A DNA stretch of 64,000 nt from Marsupella aquatica (GCA_973895155.1 OZ316893.1:22568001-22632000), one strand, 5' to 3'. Positions 9,059 to 21,660 are shown, counted from the stretch's first letter. Numbers and translations: made by a program. Notes: generated by a model not told the origin, from the sequence alone.

Positions 9059-11310
9059 ATGAGGGACATTTTCGTGGCCAAGGCAGGGCTGAGTGTGGAG
9101 GACGCGGAGAGAGTAGTCCCACTCCTCCAAACGCTGATTGATGCCTCTTGGCGTGAGGCAGAGAAGACTGCTGCTGCAAGCATTGCAAGTGAGAAGGAGG
9201 CAAAGAAGAGGAAGAAAGAGGCAAGGGGGATGCAGAGGAGACACTGTCTCCAAGAAAATGAGAGAAAAAACTTTGAAAAGAAGCTAGGGCAATTGAGAAG
9301 GTGTGATTGGTCCAGGAGCAAAGGCAAAAGGAGGCGGAGAGAGCTCTCAGGCCTGAGCTAGCTCTCAATTTGGGTGGTGGTCCATTGCCTAAGAGCTACC
9401 ATCTATTCCAAAGCCAATTCAAGCAGGTGTTGAGGGCCAATTTGGGGCCACTGAATTATTGGGGCAAGAAGGAGGAAGAGAGATTGAGAATCAGAGAGCA
9501 GGTGAAGGAACGGTTCAGGAACGGGGCCTACATTGATGACAGGTTCCTAAACAAACAAATTTCAGCATCACTCTCAGACATGCGCAATCATCAGCGAGAG
9601 AAATTCAGAAAGTACCTTGGAGATATGGCAGTGGATGCAGAGGTGATCAGGGAGGAGGGTTGTCCAGACAATGTTTCCCCCGATGAGTGGGCGGCTTGGC
9701 TTGAGGAGGAACTCTCAGTCCAAGCCTGGCTGAAAAGAAGACATTGGGACAACAAAATTAGGCTGGCAGAGGAGAAGCAAAAGGCTGGGGAGAATGTTGA
9801 TATCCTCCCCCTTCAACAGAACCTACAACAATGGGCAGCTCAGGCAGCAAGACTCCCCAAACCACCAAGGCACATCATAGCAGCATTGGAGAGAGTGCAG
9901 GGGAGGCCAACCATCACTCACCGGATGGGGCAAGGCGGCTCCAATCGATTGAAGGCTGAGTTTGTAAGTGCCCTCCCTCTCCTCCCCACCTTGACTCCCT
10001 GATCACCTGACTCCTCGCACAAAGAATGAGTTTTTTGTGCCTTATGTTTTTTGTTTAAACCCTTTGCAAAACTCGTTTTTGCTCTCGGGCTTGTTCTTTC
10101 CGATACTCATCCGATAGGTTTTGCATCAAAAGCAGCATCGGACACCGTGTTATGCCATTTTGCCTGTTACGCATCCAATAGACGTCTGATGCAGGCTGTA
10201 TCGGACTCTGCATCGGACCCCTTGGCAAAATATTTAAATTTTTGAATGAACGTACTTAACGTTAATTTTTACTAGGGTAGAGTATAAGTTAGGGTGAACT
10301 ATGGTTTTAGATTACATTACTAGGGCTATGAAGGGTGGCTTGGTTTAGGGTAGGGCATGCTAATACTAGATTTGTTATTAACCTGGCCTCTATGGTTTGG
10401 ATCTTTAAATTTCAGGAGCGGGAGTATGGTCGCCCTATTGCACCGTTGGAGAGGAATTTGGCGAAGACGGATGGACCCCGCGCTCTAAAGCGCCACCTTG
10501 AGGATGAGTTGGGAGAGGTAAGTGTTCACCCTAGGGTGACATAACGTTTAAGGTTGTCATGAATTTGTTAGAGTTATGGTCGGGACCATTCATTCTAACC
10601 GCAATTAAATCCCATTGCGCAAGATGAGGAGGGGTCTGGGTCAGAGGAGTTGGACTCAAATTCTGAGCAAGATGGTGAGGCAGGGTTGGGGAGGGTGCCC
10701 ATAGTCACCCCTACTCCTCAGGTCCAAGGTGTTGTTGCCCCATGTGGTGCCGTTGCCCCATCAGCAGGGAGGGGTGGGTCACATGCTGCTGATGGTGTGG
10801 GCTCCCATAGCTCTAGAGCATCACGGGGTGCGGGGCCCAGGCACTCAAGGGGTAGTAGAGGTGATGGCATGGGACCAGGCGATTGCGCAGTAGTATCTGG
10901 TGCAGGTGGCCCTTCCTGACAAGGTAGTGGCGACGCGCCAGATGGTGGATCTAGAGGGCGCGCACCATCTCGTGAGTCTGGTGGGAGTACAGCATGACAT
11001 GGGCCACCCACAGGATCTGTTGGCGCACCATCCCATCACTCTAGCAGGTCTGCGGGAGGAGCTGAGGCCTCCTTTCACTCTGCCGTGTCGGGGGTTGGTG
11101 GGACATCTACCTTGCCTGACCACCCTAGTGGTGCATCTAGTGGGTCAGGGGCTAGGCCTGCATCAGGCCAACCCATGCCATCTGGTGAGTAGGTGGCTGC
11201 CACAGTTGTGGGCAGCCAAAGGGAGGAGGGCTCTCATGATGCCAGACCTGTACCCACCCTTCGTTCTCGCCCAAAGAAGAAGAAGGGACACACCTTTTTA
11301 GAGGTTAGTT
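9059..11310 (+). pseudogene. Ptta/En-Spm-type second transposon protein (Transposase_24-like), intron-containing
   Basis: The reading starts at 9059 with a Lys/Glu-rich helix, shifts frame near 9305, and continues to 9963. Here NLGPLNYWGKKEEERL is followed by a ~150-residue segment with SPDEWAAWLEEE, QAWLKRRHWDNKIRLAEE and ITHRMGQGGSNRLKAEF, the His-x-x-Gly ending typical of Transposase_24 (Ptta). A GTAAGT donor follows at 9964, with an acceptor TTTCAG at 10415. Exon 2 (10416-10517, starting EREYGRPIAPLE) ends at another GTAAGT. A third block from about 10623 to 11310 is Ser/Gly/Pro-rich and ends in a basic PKKKKG run, with in-frame TGA at 10917 and 10995 and TAG at 11190. Such proteins accompany TNP2 in CACTA elements. 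The frameshift and stops make it a pseudogene. Confidence 0.65.
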
Positions 11311-11559
11311 GCATTTAGGTGGGTATCTAGTGCTAGACAGCTTTGATCAGACACTCACTAGGAGGTACGTTGTATATAGCTAGTGTGGTCTCTAGTCAAA
11401 GCTCTCTTTACATCTTCTATCATGCCATCACGACCAGGATGGGTCTACCCGGTAGGCCTAATCCATTTTGTACATATTGGGGTGATCCCCTTTTTGAATA
11501 TGATATTTTGACCTCGTGTTTAGAGCATTATCTTTGGTTCCTAATTGGTGTATGTCACC

Positions 11560-12146
11560 TTCAACCCTAAACCAATACCCAAACCCCCAAAAAACCACCC
11601 ATGAAACCCTGTATTCCACCCCCAGAACATTTGATAATTCGTTGCAAGTCCGTTACCATCCGTATCGGTAATACAACAGTGTTTGATATTGTTGCCTTTG
11701 AACTTTCCCATCCCCAACGCATCGGACCCCTCCTTCAAGGTTCCCATATTAAATCTATCGGATAGTCCGATACAAAAAATAACGCACTTTCCATTTTTCT
11801 AATTAACGCAATGTTTGATGCTAATTACTTCGCAAATTGCCATATGAAATCTATTGGACATTCCGATTTAAATAGGATCGGACAAAGGAAGTCATCGTGT
11901 GCCGTCGCGTGTTAGTTATCCGATTCATTTTACATCGGACATAAAATATCTGTAACACATTACAACGGAACATCCGTTGCTCAAAACATCAGAAAGTCTG
12001 ATGGAAGTCCGATGGTCGATATGCAATGGTTTGGGCATTGCAAAGTGCGTTGGGAATTGCATCGGATGATAGAATTTTTTGCGTCAATTTTCCTGAAGGG
12101 ATCCAATGTAAATCCTATCGAATAAATGCCCAAAAATGTACTAGTG
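11560..12146. mobile_element. Subterminal repeat region and candidate right terminus of a CACTA element
   Basis: The stretch ends with a CAAAAATGTACTAGTG block. Read inward on the other strand this is CACTAGTACATTTTTG, a good CACTA terminus (outer base 12146). Inside it, TCCGAT/ATCGGA motifs occur about ten times in both orientations within 500 bases, the standard subterminal arrangement for transposase-partner binding. I could not find a matching left CACTA end or the 3-bp duplication in the window; the left part may lie before base 1. The stretch 11311-11560 before it holds no gene. Confidence 0.55.
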
Positions 12147-12575
12147 CAAGCGGGCGCACGTGTTTCCGGGATTATGTAAGCTAAGGGCCCAGGGGGCTCA
12201 CATGCAGTATCAACTAGACTAACAGACTAGTAGCCTCCAGGTCCTTCAAATCAAAGGGGGAACCGCGTGCTGGATTGATAGTTAAAGGTGACACTGACGA
12301 AAAATGGAACTCAACCTTCTCAAACCCAGGTGGGGTGCCTTCTGCTTTGGTTGCATCTGGAATCACAGGGGACATACCGGATTCTAGCAAGGGTCAACAT
12401 GGACTTTGCATCTGAAATCACTTTCTCCACCTGGTTGAATGCTCCTGTGATCTTCTAGGTAAAGCGGTTATTGCACTCAATAACCTTAGCAAGGGTGCCT
12501 GGGTTGGCTGTTGCCAAATACTTATCAATCAAATTGGCTTCCAACAAGCCCAAGATCGGAACATGAAACGCTGCC
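12147..12575. other. No gene seen
   Basis: Unremarkable sequence follows the CACTA terminus. The frame of the coiled-coil fragment to the right may extend weakly into it on the minus strand, but stops intervene. Confidence 0.5.
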
Positions 12576-13013
12576 CTAAATAGTAGTGACAGTTGCATTC
12601 ACTAATTTCTGGATTTTTAGATTCTTCTCCAACCTCTTTTGTGCAACATCTAACTGGTCTACCGGGGAATCAATCTTTCTTCTATCCTTGTCTGCTTGGT
12701 CTTCCAAGTCCCAGATTCTCTTCTTGGCCTGACTTTTAGTCACCATATCCAAAGTGGAAATGATGATTACTGGACTGCAATTGAGCATCTCAGCAACCTT
12801 CCCAACCAGATCCTTGAGTTGCTTAGTCTTCCCGGTTGCACTCTCTACAAAGGTCCAGACATGTTCCAATTCTGCTGAGGCCGTCCACTTGGAACTGGGG
12901 ATCACACCTAGAAGATTCCCTCTACTTTCCGGTCTCCGGACAGGTTCCAAATCTTCAGCTAGATCCGGTTCCGGACTCCGAGCTAATCTCTTCCGGGTCC
13001 TAGGGGGTCGCAC
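12576..13013 (-). CDS. Fragment of a gag-like family protein with the Leu-x-Cys helical motif
   Basis: This 145-codon minus-strand frame begins with a basic, Pro/Arg-rich segment. It then has LKDLVGKVAEMLNCSPVIII, followed by a charged coiled coil (RIWDLEDQADKDRRK and beyond). The motif D-L-V-x6-L-x-C matches the three repeats in the larger frame at 15412-16461. It is therefore probably a C-terminal piece of the same family, perhaps of the tandem paralogue pair to the right. I know no function for it. Confidence 0.45.
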   Translation of the reverse strand: MRPPRTRKRLARSPEPDLAEDLEPVRRPESRGNLLGVIPSSKWTASAELEHVWTFVESATGKTKQLKDLVGKVAEMLNCSPVIIISTLDMVTKSQAKKRIWDLEDQADKDRRKIDSPVDQLDVAQKRLEKNLKIQKLVNATVTTI

Positions 13014-14487
13014 TTCAACAATTGTAGTATCGCACTAGGGACATAAATAAACATTTAAGATCCAAAACTCGGTATTCGTTCCCATGGAAGAACATGTAAG
13101 GAATGATTTTCTATGATTTAGCACTTATGAATGAATAAGGTGACAAAAACACAAAGGTTGAGCCTTTTACTATGATTTCTCAGCAAGGCATAGTTTTGGA
13201 TGTTTGCTTAACATTGTAAATAAAATTATCAAATGGAAACAATTAATAAAACACAATAAAAATCTTGAGGTATGGTGAGGGAGTTAGGAAACAATCAAGG
13301 TGACTCCTCAACATAACTTCATTTGATATGATTTAGGTGGTATATCCGCAAGAACATTTCTGGAAAGGATTACGGTACTAGGATGATTACTAAAATGTCG
13401 TCAACATGTCTCAACTTTTCCTTCCAAGGTACTGAGTGGAGACTAGTAATCAATCACTTCTGTATCCAATCAGTACTTTGTGTCACAAATAAGAGACACC
13501 ATCATGATCAAATTTGAAGCCATAAGTAATTGGTAAGTAACAATCTTTGCATCCCGTGCACAAGCAATGTCACGTCAAAAACTATGCATCAAGAACTAAG
13601 GAATATGTGAAACATCACCAACAAGGAATCTATTTCCACATACTCAAAAGATTTAACAATCACATTAATTTTACTTCAAGGGGTCCAAACTTCTCATTCA
13701 TTTAGACTTGAAGGGGGAAGAATTCAGTTGTATTAAGTACTCATATGCAATGGAGTGCTTGCTACAAATGGAGGTAACAAAGTTGCAATCTTGCAACTGA
13801 GCGCTCATGAAATTTCTTCACACAAAAAGTGACAAAGTCTACTACATATAGGCTAGCAAGAACTAAAGGGAAAAGAGATAATGAAAGGACATGCCCTTTC
13901 ATATCTTAAGGGTCATAAACTAAAGTAAAAAGTATGAAAATATGCTACAAGAGTACTCAAGGTTCACTAGATTGTTGGTGGAATGAAAAACTAACCAAAA
14001 GTTATCCCTAGTGTAAACTGGAGTTGCACTTTTGTGGTAAAACTAATAAATAACAACTTTGTCTAAATTTTAATTTCTAACATAAAGGTCAAAATTAGGT
14101 GAAACTTTTCTAGGTGAAAAATTTACATATATGCTTCATGCTGGAAAAGTTTCAGGCTTTTTGGAGGTGTCTAAGTGCCTTAATAAAATCGGTGAAAAGT
14201 GCTGTTGGATATAAAATACACTTTTCCGGAAAATTTTCCAAGTGTTGGAAGCGCCGTTGCGCCTTTGCGCTTTGGAGCACTAGCGCCGTTCCTTTGCACA
14301 ATCACGCTTAAGCAAAATTAAAATGCGAATAACTTCTAAACTACATGTCGGTTTTGACCGATACTTTCAGGGTATGGTCTGCTACATAAGAGCTGCCTAC
14401 TGAAAAAGTATGAGACTTTTCTAACTATGATAACTATTTAATAAAATGGTGGAGATTGACTAATCCTGACTCGAAGGATGGAGTAGG
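13014..14487. other. AT-rich spacer, no gene
   Basis: No convincing coding sequence is present. Near 14250-14311 there is a short GCGCC/TTGCGC-rich patch related to the 24-bp tandem repeat at 17.2 kb. The open frame over it (14114-14311) is low in coding character. Confidence 0.6.
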
Positions 14488-17062
14488 TCAATCCTCTTGA
14501 AGTAGTGCTGACTGGTCCGGTTGTTGAAAACTCCTGAATGTCTCAGTTCGAATCACTTCTCGAAGGAAATCCATAACCTGCGTATCATGTCGAGCAAATG
14601 GAAGAGACCTGATTTGTCGTTCAACATTTAGAATGGGGAGTAGGCTCCTGTGAAACATAGTGTTCACCTTGCTAGCTTGCATATAGATGTCGACCAGATC
14701 ATAACTACAACAAGTAGTGTGGTAGTTGCGTGGAAACTTGTTGATGAAGGTGTCAGAGTCCTTGGCTAGTGATAGAAGTGGGGTGACACGAGGTAATAGT
14801 TCCCGCCACTTCAGGGTGTAATCAGCCAACCGCTGGGAAGTGATGTTGTTCCAGATTCTCTGACTCTCAGCAACTGGTGAGGTAAATTGTTGAACAATAA
14901 AAGGTTTCTCTGGTAGGACACCATGGTTGACCTGATATCGTTTGTTGGTTTGTCTCAAAAAGTTGATGATGAATTCCAAGACATAGGCAGGTAAATTCCC
15001 GAAGTATGCCAGGGCCAGATCTCCATTCTCCAGTACAATGTGTCCAACCAGGATTATGACAGCAAGAATAGGGCAAAAATATTTAGCCTCTGTCCAGATC
15101 TCATCCATCTCTGCTATCTCTAGGCGGGTGACATCCTTCAGATGAAGCTTCAGGATATAAAGACATTCAACTCTCTTCTTATGATAGTACTGCCAAAACT
15201 CTAAAATGGGAGGATTTCTAAGGTCTGAAACTCTGACAAACTCAGCAAATTGTGTAATGTTCTCCTGAGGGGTTTTAGGGTCAATATGGAGTGTGGGAAT
15301 GAAATGGACTTGGCAGGATTTACCTTGACCTGGTGGAAGGATGTCAGGATAGGAAATGGCAAGATGTTCACCTGTAGGTGTGATCTCAGGTTCTGGAAAA
15401 CTAGGGTAGAGCTATTCTGGTTTATTTGAAGGACTGTAAGGAGAGGGGGGTGAATGACTAGAAGGAGGAGTAGAATAGTAAATGGGAGAGCCAGATGCTG
15501 AGGTATGATAACGGACAGCATAATAGACTTGCTTGGTGCTGCATCCGAAAATCTGTGTAAGTCTGTGGACTAAATCCTCACAATATTCTTGATGATGATC
15601 ACGGGTAAGTAAAGCTGATGTCTTATGCAGAAGATCATCTAAGACATCAATTAAGTGTCTCTCATCACACTCCAGCATGTCAGTCATTTTATTGACAAGA
15701 GTAGAATAGTGTTCAGCAAAATGATCTAGGGAGGTAGATAGTGTCTGTTGAAGCTCTAACCTGGGTGATGCATCATTTTCCTCCATTGGTTCAACTTCGG
15801 TAATATTTGTAACCCTAATATTGGAGGTGGGTCGAAATAGCTCCATCACCTCAGGATAGAACTGAGTAGGACCTTGGGTTGGAGAGTCGGGACTACTAGG
15901 TTCAGGCAGAGTCACAGAGGCTGCTCTTAACCTCTCAAATGAGTCAACTATCTCCTCAGGTTCACAGATCAATAAGTTACTTAACCTATCAATAATTTGC
16001 TGATTAGATTCTACTCTCAGTTCATCAGCCGTTGGTTTGCTAAACATGAAGGGTCTCTTGCGGGATCTCATAGAAGGGGTCAAGTTGTCTACAGATAAAT
16101 TTTGAGTTGGGACTGTAGATGAGCAAAGAGTAATAGGGACAGAGATGTCAACTACAGGTACAGGCGGTGGGGGAACCTCTGGTTCAGATGTATACTCATC
16201 AAGATTGGAATTGAAGGGGGTGTAAAGTATTCTATCCTGATTGAGATCTTCAAAATTAAGGGGATAGAGGGTTATCAAGAATTGGTGAAGAGATACTTCT
16301 GGGTTCCACAAGTGGTTCTCCTTGGGCAAGAGGGGTAACCTCTGGTTCAACTTCATCAGCATCTTCTCCTTCAGTATCCTCGTGTCCTGATTCACTAAGA
16401 TCAAATTCATCAAGCAGTCTGATCCGCTCCTCTTGTTTGCATGGAAGTAAGCAATTCCCATGAAAGTATAACTGGCAAAGATAAGCAGGGAGAGTAGTGA
16501 ACTCGTCCATTTTCACCTTCTTTACTTGAGATAAAATAACCTGTCTTAGCAACAAGGCCCAATTTATCTGAGCAACTCCCTTCCAACTTGCCACAATAGT
16601 ATTGGCAAGTGACACAGGTACGGGCACAGGTATCATATGTGGCCGAATGGGATGGAGAATTGGAATCAAAAACTCTAAAATGATTTTAAGAGTATAATCG
16701 GTGCACTGGTCCATTTTCCATCCATGGCGAACGTTTCGAGTTCCAGAAAATTAAGGCCTCGCAGTCTCTCCTTGTCGTGAGTGTAGGCTGTCACCTTCGG
16801 CAGGACAGCCGAAAGCATCAGCAACAAATTGCAGAGTCCAGAATTCTAGATTCGCCCGAGCAGTTCCCACCATACCAACTTCGATTCGTGCCCCATCACT
16901 GAAATCCTTCAGAAAACTCAATGAAATTGCAGACCAAGGCAGAGTGAGTAATTTACTCAGGTGCATGACAGCCAGTGCTTCCTTCAAAACGTGCAAGCTT
17001 CTTTTCATCGTAGGGTATGTCACAGGGACGGCCTTAGGTAGAGGAACTCCTCTTGCGGTCAT
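14488..17062 (-). pseudogene. Gag-like family member Y, about 850 codons with three breaks
   Basis: The frames 17062-16751 and 16714-16256 are one frame split by a TAA. It contains HLSKLLTLPWSAISLSFLKDF, ILEFLIPILHP, LANTIVASWKG and TLPAYLCQLY, which align in order with the neighbour at 17506-18303. A shift near 16260-16460 leads into 16461-15412, which continues past a TAG at 15412-15414 in the same frame to 14488. The middle part holds three copies of a helical motif (DRLSNLLICEPEEIVDSF, NKMTDMLECDERHLIDVL, HRLTQIFGCSTKQVYYAV). The C-terminal third is helical and hydrophobic (LAYFGNLPAYVLEFIINFL) and resembles nothing I can name. The length and long open stretches show it was coding until recently. 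Confidence 0.6.
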
Positions 17063-17159
17063 CTATCCCCCTTCGTCTGCCATAGTAACAAGAAACAAGG
17101 TGTTGTCACCAACTATCGATCCGAAGAGGTCTATGCCACTTGATCCGTTGTTGTGCTTT

Positions 17160-17300
17160 TGCTCTGTTGCACCCTTGCGCCTTTGCTCCGGAATGTCATT
17201 GCGCAGTTTCTCCAAAGCGCCGTTGCGCTGTTGCTCCAAAGCGCCATTGCGCTTTTACGCCAAAACGCTCTTTGCGCCCTTGGTCAAACTTGGCAGCACC
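17160..17300. repeat. 24-bp tandem repeat between the two gag-like genes
   Basis: About five diverged copies of a 24-base unit built on CCAAAGCGCCGTTGCGCTGT occur in a row. The plus-strand open frames over it simply read the repeat. A related patch is at about 14250-14300, beyond the other end of gene Y. Confidence 0.7.
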
Positions 17301-17505
17301 AATCTTCCTTTCGCACTTTGAGAACATCGATAGTAGTTTCTTCTGACTTGTCTCACCCCTACCTAATTACTCAGGGTATTATCCATTAATCTGTCTAACT
17401 TAAGTCTTAACCTTACTTATATCTAAAGGTAGATTAATTGGCTATGTTTAATCTATTTCTAACTACAAAAATTTTAAAATTTTTCATTATTTCTAAGTTT
17501 CTAAT

Positions 17506-18303
17506 TTAGACAGCTATTACAACAACCGGCTCTTCTTCTGATTTAGTCCCCTCTAATGGCTGTCGGTCTGGATCTCCAAGTTGAGCCAACATAGCTTGGT
17601 TCTCATACTCCTCTGCTTCTTTGTCTGTCAGCACCCGGTCCATGGAGTACAGGTTAGCCAGGTAGCACGAAAGGGAGGTGGGAGTCTTCAAATGAAGATT
17701 CTGGACTTCCTTAGCAATGACCTCCTCCAACACCTTCGCCCAAGAAATCTTCTTCTCACCAACGTAGGAAGCAACAATGGTGTTCCCAATCCGGATTGTA
17801 ACTTGATGAGGTTTGGCAAAGGATAGAATTGGTAATAGGAAGGACAAGATATCAAAGAACTCCTCATTACAGAATTGAGACACCTTCCAGCCATCCTTCG
17901 GATCTACTTTGCCATCAAAATTGTTGTTGGCAAAATTCTCCTTCGAGGTCAGAAAACTCTCTCCCTTCAATGGCACATCCAACAAAGATGAAATGACAGC
18001 CACAGTCCACTTTTCCGGATTTCCTCTGATAGAATCCAGAACATCCAAAGCAAGGGTCACACAATTTTGGACCTCCTTCACAAAGACTGCACTCTGGTAT
18101 CCCCATGGTAATTCAAGTAGCTTTGTGCAGCCCATCGCCTCTAAGTTGCTCTGAAGGCGGTCCTTTCTTTCTGGATCCAATGGGATCTCAGGTTGCAATG
18201 GCTTCTCATTAACAATGACAGTCCGCTCCTTGGTTGTACGCTTAGGCATTGTCTGAATTCCAGATTTGTCTGGGGTGAAATCTGAATCCTTTCTCTTCAC
18301 CAT
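17506..18303 (-). CDS. Gag-like family member X, 265 residues, open
   Basis: I take the ATG at 18301-18303 because the protein then starts with a basic tail (MVKRKDSDFTP, then MPKRTTKERT) and the remainder matches gene Y. The upstream in-frame ATG at 18372 would add an unrelated hydrophobic stretch. Aligned blocks with Y in order are CTKLLELPWGYQSAVFVKE, FFDILSFLLPIL, IGNTIVASYVGEKKISWAKV and SLSCYLANLY. It ends with an acidic Glu/Asp-rich tail and TAA. X is intact over the N-terminal domain but stops where Y continues into its Cys-motif region, so it may be truncated or a single-domain gene. It belongs with the plant transposon protein type at 5694-7015 by block order. The role is unknown. 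Confidence 0.6.
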   Translation of the reverse strand: MVKRKDSDFTPDKSGIQTMPKRTTKERTVIVNEKPLQPEIPLDPERKDRLQSNLEAMGCTKLLELPWGYQSAVFVKEVQNCVTLALDVLDSIRGNPEKWTVAVISSLLDVPLKGESFLTSKENFANNNFDGKVDPKDGWKVSQFCNEEFFDILSFLLPILSFAKPHQVTIRIGNTIVASYVGEKKISWAKVLEEVIAKEVQNLHLKTPTSLSCYLANLYSMDRVLTDKEAEEYENQAMLAQLGDPDRQPLEGTKSEEEPVVVIAV

Positions 18304-18733
18304 GATGAGGCGATGGAGGGAAAGAAACCAAATTAGAAGTTCTTCACAAAAATTTGGAAATCGCAAATCCAAAAATCTGAATCAAGTCGCCACTTCCCCA
18401 CTCAATCAAACGATCACCCACTTCCCCCCGTAACCAGTTCTCCTCATGACTAGTGCCTCAAAACGGCAGCCTCATCCGGCTCTATTCTTTCCTGTGGTTT
18501 CTCGCAAAAGATTTTTGCAGCAGTTCGGTGGTGTGCGGAATGCCCGGTCTACAGTGGCCTTAAGAACTTGTTTGCCAACTTTCGGTCTCCGGCTGGATGT
18601 TGAACTTATGGTTTTAATCATCATTCCCATATGCCTTCTCTCGTGGTGCAATGGTGCCGCTATTTTCAAGTTCTAAAAAGGGTGCTATCCGGATAATTCT
18701 GGATTTCATACTGCAAGTTAGTTTTTATTGTCA
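18304..18733. other. Upstream region of gene X
   Basis: No gene or clear core promoter is seen. Open frames on both strands (18446-18676 region) overlap each other and lack coding character. Confidence 0.5.
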
Positions 18734-19075
18734 TTACCTTTCGAATGAGTGTGATAGTAAAGAAATTTTGATCATGAGTTCATGAATTCCTTTAGCTTTT
18801 CAGCATTGAGTCCGACATTTCATGTTAGATTTTTTCATGGTACTAAAGAGATCATGAGGTTTCAAATCTCTCTAGCTTTCTAACGTGTGACATTGGGAGT
18901 ATTTGTCCAGAATTAGAGAGATCATGAGTATTCAAATTTCTCTAGCTTTCCAATGAACCTAACATTGATAAATTTTGTCAAGTACTAAGGAAATGATGAG
19001 TTTCTAATTTTACTCTAGCTTTCCAATGAGTGTGACATTGAGAGATTTTATCAAGTATTAAGGAGATTGATTATT
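18734..19075. repeat. Degenerate tandem repeat, unit about 65-85 bp
   Basis: About four copies of a unit containing CTCTAGCTTTCCAATGAGTG, then TGACATTGAGAGATTTT, then a GAGATCATGAG element follow one another with small length differences. The region is non-coding. Confidence 0.7.
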
Positions 19076-21198
19076 TAGTTTTACAAGTGGTGCCAAAGGG
19101 GTTCTAACTATGATCGTACATTTCTGTCGATTGGTTTATTTCAAACTTGCAAATAATTAAAGCATACAAGCATTTTGATGTAAAACACTGATATATCATT
19201 GACAAACACAAAATGGTAACTTTATTTTACTAAATGACATTTCTTCCTTTGTATTCTAGTTTTTTTACGCTTAATACTTACGACATGGCGCCCCAAAAAT
19301 TACACTACTTTTGCCACAAACGTGAATTGTGCATTTTTGAAACTATCAAAAATAGTAATTTTTGTGTTTGTGATGGATTTTGCTGATGTGGTGCAACCTC
19401 GTGACAGGGAATTTGCAAGGAACCTCTCATGGGGGTCCATAATCAAAAATTGTGCAAATAAGGTACAAATGATTCTCCCTTGCCTTAGGTTATCACAACA
19501 AAAACCATAAGTTTAGCAAATAATAGTTTGAGGAGTCTGGACTTAATTAACCCAGGAGGAGTCTACCCCCAAAGAATCAATTCTCTCTCTCCTTCACTAG
19601 AATTGGCAGAAATTCCATAAAATATGTGAAAGGGGGTGAATGCGCTATATTGAAAACTAAATGTAGTGGGGAATGAGAGCCCTAGCATAGGAAGATAAAA
19701 AAAAACCTTAGAGGGGTGCCAAAGTAATCTAAAGTCTAAATTGTACAAGTGGTGCACCTTGTTAAGGCACATTAAACTAAAAGGATAATAAAAGACAAAA
19801 CAGATAGCAGAGTCAAAATTAAAGGTTAGCTCTAGATACTTGACTGCCTGATAATAACCTAGTGTCGTCTTATTTCACCACCAATAATAGCCTTAGTAAT
19901 GAAGAGGATAACCTCTTTTGATCTATCGGGATATTTGGCCTATCTATCTCTAGACACAACATCTTAAACAGTATAAATAATCATCTGAATGGTGAAGATT
20001 TTATTTTGAAAAAGCTACCAACCGAAGGCATGCATTAGCCCATACTGGAACATTATTTGTTGTTTAATTTGTCTTGTAGCACAATAAAAGTGGATCTATT
20101 TGTTCTTAAAGAATTCTACTAAAAAGTGAATTATTCTTAAAAATTATTATGAAAACTCTTGAATAGATTTAATGTGGAAATAATGACAAAGCATATGACT
20201 ATTAGTGCATGAAAGAATTAACACATACACATGAAACGCTATGATTGAAACTTCGTGAGACAAACTGAACATTCTGTAAGATTCACATTACCACAATTAT
20301 ATGTGCCTGAAATTTTTAATTCAAAAATTTATATGGGGTATTGACACTTCCTTGGAATAGATTTTTTATAAATAAAAAATTCAACAAAAACCCCACGGGC
20401 AGGGCAAACAAGCCACACGCCAATCACCCTATTCATTAAAAGTTGTATTTTATTTTGTTCACTTGTGGGCCTCTAAATGTTCACTTTTTGGTCTTTAAAT
20501 ATATACTTTTCAACCCCAAAAGGTACACTATAATTATACTACAATACACTAGACCTAAATGGTCAATTCTAAACTTGAGGGGGCAAAAAGAATATTTACT
20601 AGAACTAAGGAGTTTCATCCTAGTTCATTTACAAAAGATGAACATGGTGGTACGTCTAATGGCCATCACCTTTATTTCTTGCCCAAATGTAAACATTTTG
20701 AAAGCCAAATGTGCACTTTCTAAATTTCCCAAATGTTCATAAATCAAATAATAATTCACTTGTAATGAATAGATTGACGGTGTGACAGGGTCCCCGTCTC
20801 GAAAAGTCATCATTAGGTGTTATTGGCAAGATGCATGTAAATAAATAAGCCAATATACACAAGGGTTTTTTAATTTTTTCTAATTTCTTAAAAGTTAATC
20901 ATCCCGATGTGTGTTCATGTTGCTTAGGAAGGCCGAAGCTATTTGAAACCAGGAGTAACTATTTTTTTGACCCTTTGCTCTTTTGGGTCTTGTCTTTGTG
21001 GGAGAATAAAATAGAGATTCTTATCATGGGGTACCACCAAGTGAGATATGGAGACCCTGACAGTTTTTCCAGGCCCTGTGTAATATTGGAGAGGGGCTAG
21101 GTGAGGAAGAGTAGTTGGGAGGAGGCGGCTATGCAAACCTTTTGTGGAAGTTTTTTTTGTCTAGTAGGGAGGCGCGCTTTAGAGGAGTTTAAAACCTC
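19076..21198. other. AT-rich spacer, no gene
   Basis: Short open frames exist on both strands but none shows a domain or codon pattern worth calling. Base composition is strongly AT-rich. Confidence 0.6.
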
Positions 21199-21660
21199 TT
21201 GTTTAAAACCTCTCTATTAATGGAGAGGCCGACACCTGGCGACTCCGCCATAGGGAGCCAAGCCGCGAAGAAGGAGCGCAGCCGGGAGGCAGTGGCCGGG
21301 GCGCAAAGGAGGGCGCAGCAGGGAGGCAGCAGGCCGAGCCGCGAAGGAAGGCGCAGCAGGTGGCAACCGCGAGCCGCAAGCAGGAGTGGGGGACCTAATA
21401 ATTAAGGCTCCCCTGTTCTTGAGGAGGCCTCGTGCGCTGCAAGCCAGATGGAGGGCTGAGCGGGAATTAAGGCTCCCGCGAGCCAGGGGACAGGTGGCGG
21501 CCATGGGGGAGGCGCCCGGAGGGCAGCCGCGAGCTATGAGGGCCGGCCTGAAGATGGAAGGGATGGACTCGGGTGTCTTTCCTTTTGGTTTTTTTCTTTT
21601 TTTTCTCTCTTCTTTCTCCTCCGCGCTCGATTTCCCATTGTCCAACCCTAATGATTGAAC
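21199..21660. other. Abrupt GC-rich block of about 450 bp
   Basis: A G-rich, C-rich block starts and stops sharply between AT-rich neighbours. It carries imperfect repeats of GGGAGGCAG, GCGCAGC and AGCCGCGA. Overlapping open frames on both strands are compositional, not coding. It lies about 1.2 kb upstream of the first NB-ARC gene. It could be a fragment of a GC-rich transposon terminus. Confidence 0.45.
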
